A DNA stretch of 64,000 nucleotides, from assembly GCF_024679095.1 (NCBI RefSeq), contig NC_066576.1, positions 7,130,174 through 7,194,173 on the forward strand, written 5' to 3'. This DNA comes from Eriocheir sinensis (lineage: Eukaryota; Arthropoda; Malacostraca; Decapoda; Varunidae). This document shows, piece after piece, positions 60,785 to 64,000 of this stretch (positions are counted from its first letter, which is position 1; the number at the start of each line of letters is the position of its first letter). Under the pieces are notes generated by a model, which was not told the DNA's origin, made no database searches, and saw only the letters and a program-made list of their open reading frames with translations. Both the position numbers and the translations under genes were made by a program.

Positions 60785-61545
60785 TTGTGATAGTTTGACA
60801 AGGCTTTTACATCATGAACGTGAAATGAAAACGCAAGAGAACCCGACTAACCTTCTTTGTGGCACTTCTTAGATAGTTGTTGTTTGTGCCGAAAGCGTCT
60901 GAATATACGGTAAAGGTTACCCTTATATTTTCAAACATTTCAAGGCTCACACACTCGCATTTGACAAGGCTTTCGTAAAGGTTGTCATGGGTAGTTTTAT
61001 GGGAATAGGGATTCTTTGACAAGGCTTTCGTAGAGGTTGTCATGGGTAGTTTTATGAGCATAGTGATTCTTTGACAAGGCTTTCGTAGAGGTTGTCATGG
61101 GTAGTTTTATGGGCATAGGGATTCTTTGACAAGGCTTTCGTAGAGGTTGTCATGGGTAGTTTTATGGGCATAGGGATTCTTTGACAAGGCTTTCGTAGAG
61201 GTTGTCATGGGTAGTTTTATGAGCATAGTGATTCTTTGACAAGGCTTCTCCATAATGAACATGAAAAAAAACTCACTAAAACGCAACTAATCTATTTTAT
61301 GGCCTCTGAAAAGTTGTTTGGGCCGAAAGCGCCTGAATATACGGTAAAGTCACTTCCATATTTTCACACACTCGCATTTAACAAGGCTTTCGTAGAGGCT
61401 GTCACGGGTAGTTTTATGGGCATAGGGATTCTTTGACAAGGCTCCTGAACAATGAACATAAAAAAAACTTACTAGAACGCAACTAATCTATGGCCGTTGA
61501 AAATAGTTGTTGTGGGGGACGAGAGAGAGCCTAAATACTGTCCTT
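60785..61545. repeat. GGTCGTATT-family elements with a 55-bp internal tandem array
   Basis: An array of about five 55-bp units (TTTGACAAGGCTTTCGTAGA...) spans 60961-61240. It is preceded by a terminus-like CCCTTATATTTTCAAAC (about 60919) and followed by interior sequence and end-like CTGAATATACGG blocks at 60898, 61333 and a decayed one near 61530. At least two overlapping or partial copies are involved. Confidence 0.7.
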
Positions 61546-61607
61546 GCATCATTCAGCAGTGTGGGTTTGGTGTTGGTCAATGTGTTTTTTATCCCGCTGG
61601 TGGCCTC

Positions 61608-61640
<33 letters not shown>

Positions 61641-61757
61641 CGTGGGCGTTGTGGTCTGTTTGGTAAGCAAGATTGACGCTTTGCTAACCTCCGCCCCTCC
61701 CCCGCAATCAAGGCCCAGCTGTGTGCGTGCAACCCTATGATTGACTGGGTGATTAAT

Positions 61758-61812
<55 letters not shown>

Positions 61813-62033
61813 ACTATTCTTATGGAGGCAATATCACAATTACACAAGTCTGTCCATCATTATTACTGTCGGTTTTCCTTTTTCGTTCGCCGTATGATTC
61901 TTGGTGTTAGTTATATTATCACTCCATTCTACTACATTGCCATTCCAGCTTCTGCTCCCACTACTACTACTACTACTACCACCACTACACTTCCCGTTCT
62001 TGACAAGGCTACTTACTATCTTGTGGAAAAAGA

Positions 62034-62098
<65 letters not shown>

Positions 62099-62249
62099 AG
62101 ATTATGAGCGGTCCGCCAAGGCATACTCGGCCCCCAGAGGAAGGCACCGTGGCTGGAGGGAGTAACCAGGCAGGGGCAGGTAAACAAGAGGATATTTTTG
62201 TTTTCGTTTATATTTCACTTAATTCACTTCAGCAGACTATGTCACTTAT

Positions 62250-63283
62250 CGGTAACTGACAAGATTTGTACAGGAGGGGATGCTATGTACACATGAGGAC
62301 TAGATGAGGCGGGGCGGGGCTCGCCGGTGAGGTGAAGGGTGAGGGCGGGTGAGGCGGGTGCAGGAGGCGAGATGAATGAGGCGAATGAGTGAGTCATCGG
62401 GTGATGAGGCGACCTACACCGCTGCGGGCAATACATTAAAACGTGGCTACGTGCGGATACGCTACGGCGACAGAGTCCGTCTGTGGAATGTGGCAGAGTC
62501 GGGGTGGGGGGGGGGCGGGGCGCCGCCCCTCCCACCCCACGCCCACACGCCTCCCCCGAAGGGTTACAGAGGCCATCCTGGGCTACTAAATATCATATAA
62601 ATAACTTAGGACATAAATACTGTAGGAGCGGGGGCCGTGCATGGCCCGCCGCGGGGTGGAGTGCGTATTACGCACGACACGGCTCTCATGAAACTGAGAT
62701 GAGTGTTGACGGGCGCCGGCGGGTGGAGGGCGCGGCTCAGGGTCATGCGGAAAATACGCATTTACAGACTGGCTTGTACAACAAGGTAACATCCTCGACC
62801 ACTACAAAATATATCGTAATATTACACGTCAAAGCTCCGAGCGTGTCCCTACAAAAGTCTTTGGTTCAGCGGGTGGCGGCGGCGCGGCGGCGTGACTAGG
62901 CGGTGCGGGCGCGGCGGCCCGGCGAAGGTATCACAGTCAGGGTGGCCGTAGGGCGGCCGGGGGAGCCGGGGAGCGCCGGGCCCAGGGCACGACGCCCCCC
63001 GGCAGGTGAGGGAGGGCTCTGGTGGCGCCGCCGCGCGCCCCACGGAAGCGCCGGGAAGCTCAGGGTCACTCAAAAACAGTCTCAGGATTCTTCCGTCAAC
63101 TTTTACAAAGCTTCTCCGTACAAGAATACTTCACCGTTTAATAAATACAAAAATCTATCATAAATTATTATAAATACATTATAAGTCAACAAGCTCACAG
63201 CATGTCATATTTTGAGTGGCGGGAGGTAGGGGGGTGAGGGGGGGTAGGGGGGGCCTCCCGGCCGGCGCGTGGGGCCCGGGGGC
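62250..63283 (-). other. GC-rich 3' flank or 3' UTR of the RGS gene
   Basis: This stretch follows the RGS stop codon on the minus strand. It is CpG- and G/C-rich with several homopolymeric G runs, especially 62480-62560 and 62880-63080. It may be a long 3' UTR, but no clear minus-strand AATAAA was found. Short ORFs in it look like composition artefacts. Confidence 0.3.
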
Positions 63284-63478
63284 CTATAACGCCTCGGACT
63301 TGGGCATCGAAGTCTCGGGGTGCAGCAGCTCCTTGTACAGGTCAGACTGGAGGAAGCGGAGGTACGCGTCGGACTCCATGAGCGCCTGAACCCTCTTCTG
63401 CGCGGCGTCGAAAATGTACTTGTCGGGGCAGTCGAGGGACTTGGCGATCTGGGCGCGCGTGCCGGGGTCCAGGTTGAG
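63284..63478 (-). CDS. RGS-domain protein, last coding exon (partial; rest off the right edge)
   Basis: The minus-strand exon starts after a CCCCGTAG acceptor (63480-63479) and ends in TAG at 63286-63284. It reads LNLDPGTRAQIAKSLDCP, then IFDAAQKRVQALMESDAYLRFLQSDLYKELL and a short tail HPETSMPKSEAL. This is the C-terminal third of an RGS box, the GTPase-activating domain for G-alpha subunits. The AQKRV-LME-D-Y-RFL-S-Y--L pattern most resembles small B/R4-type RGS proteins (RGS2/3/4/5-like). R7 proteins match less well. A tail of only about 13 residues after the box fits a small RGS protein. Upstream exons are outside the window; the flanking intron at 63481-64000 is visible. Confidence 0.85.
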   Translation of the reverse strand, partial: LNLDPGTRAQIAKSLDCPDKYIFDAAQKRVQALMESDAYLRFLQSDLYKELLHPETSMPKSEAL

Positions 63479-63480
63479 CT

Positions 63481-64000
63481 ACGGGGAGAAGAAGGCCGAG
63501 TTAAGCCACAGTCATGGATGGCGGGCCTAGGCTACTGAAGCTCCTTGTCACCACCCTGCTCTCCACTGCTACTGGGAAACCTTTCCTGCCATCCTATACT
63601 TCCTAACCCCCACGTGCCTACATACGCAGGACGCACCTAACCACAAACACCCAACCCTCCCTTTGTGCCGCGCGACCCTGGAATCATAAGTGGAGCGGAC
63701 GAGGCGGCTCACAACATATCATTACTTCAGCACCAAAACCCCAACGGAAGTGCGTCACACACACACACACACACATACACACACCCTTCCTCTCATCCAC
63801 AACAACGCATCGGACGGGCACGGACAAGGGCGTAGCGAGGAAAGCAGGGGGACAGGGCGTGGTGAAGGCGTGGCAAGGTTAAGCGGGCGTCGGCAGGGGA
63901 ACAGCAAAGGCTTATGTGGCATGGAAGCGTATCAGGGCGCAGGGGAGCGAGGCAGGGTGTGAGGGGGCCGAGGCAGGGGGTTATGGAGCGTGGCAGGGGG
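63481..64000 (-). other. Intron of the RGS gene, upstream of its last exon
   Basis: Non-coding by frame. A (CA)n tract is at 63755-63785. The right end is G-rich with a loose GGCAGGGGG/GGCGTGG repeat to the window edge. Confidence 0.5.

Noticed and set aside
61756..62259. 167-codon frame with (CV)n, (T)n and (RE)n stretches
   Set aside because: Made of three microsatellites (GT, ACT and GA) in succession.

Overview
The window is nuclear DNA of an arthropod, most likely a decapod crustacean. That placement is inference. It rests on intron-rich genes with arthropod-like proteins, very dense dinucleotide and trinucleotide microsatellites, and several families of tRNA-derived SINEs, LINE fragments and short inverted-repeat transposons. 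There are no operons, Shine-Dalgarno sites or CRISPR arrays.

Four protein-coding genes can be supported. (1) Positions 249-17263, plus strand: the C-terminal half (23 exons, 2304 codons plus stop) of the cytoplasmic dynein-1 heavy chain, from the end of AAA2 to the true stop. The 5' half lies off the left edge. (2) Positions 33685-20942, minus strand: a complete 14-exon INTS11 gene (614 aa), the catalytic endonuclease of the Integrator complex. It is convergent with dynein across a 3.7-kb intergenic region. (3) Positions 38065-42256, plus strand: a 3-exon, 362-aa probable transcription factor with an N-terminal Myb/SANT-like domain and a BESS-like motif. (4) Positions 63478-63284, minus strand: the last coding exon of an RGS-domain protein, whose remainder lies off the right edge. 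Every listed splice junction keeps frame and has GT/AG ends.

The rest (most introns and almost all of 42.3-63.2 kb) is repeats. Seven copies of a tRNA-Val-like SINE and about seven of a second SINE family are visible, plus single SINE-like units and degenerate pieces of several non-LTR retrotransposons. Short DNA transposons are prominent: an eight-copy TTAA-flanked family with CCC-starting ends, two further TIR families, two long-TIR elements, three large fold-back elements and a hAT-like element nested in a LINE tail. In three DNA-transposon families an interior segment has expanded into a tandem array, so these elements appear to seed minisatellites. One SINE abuts the 3' splice site of INTS11 exon 13 and seems to supply its polypyrimidine tract. 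From 49.0 to 52.9 kb the sequence is dominated by microsatellites and a roughly 0.9-kb pyrimidine tract.

The genes are housekeeping or regulatory genes with no evident functional link to one another: microtubule motor, snRNA and nascent-RNA cleavage, transcription factor, G-protein signalling. I found no convincing new multi-gene system. The most unusual material is the mobile-element biology. All calls were made by eye from sequence and remembered family features; no search was run.
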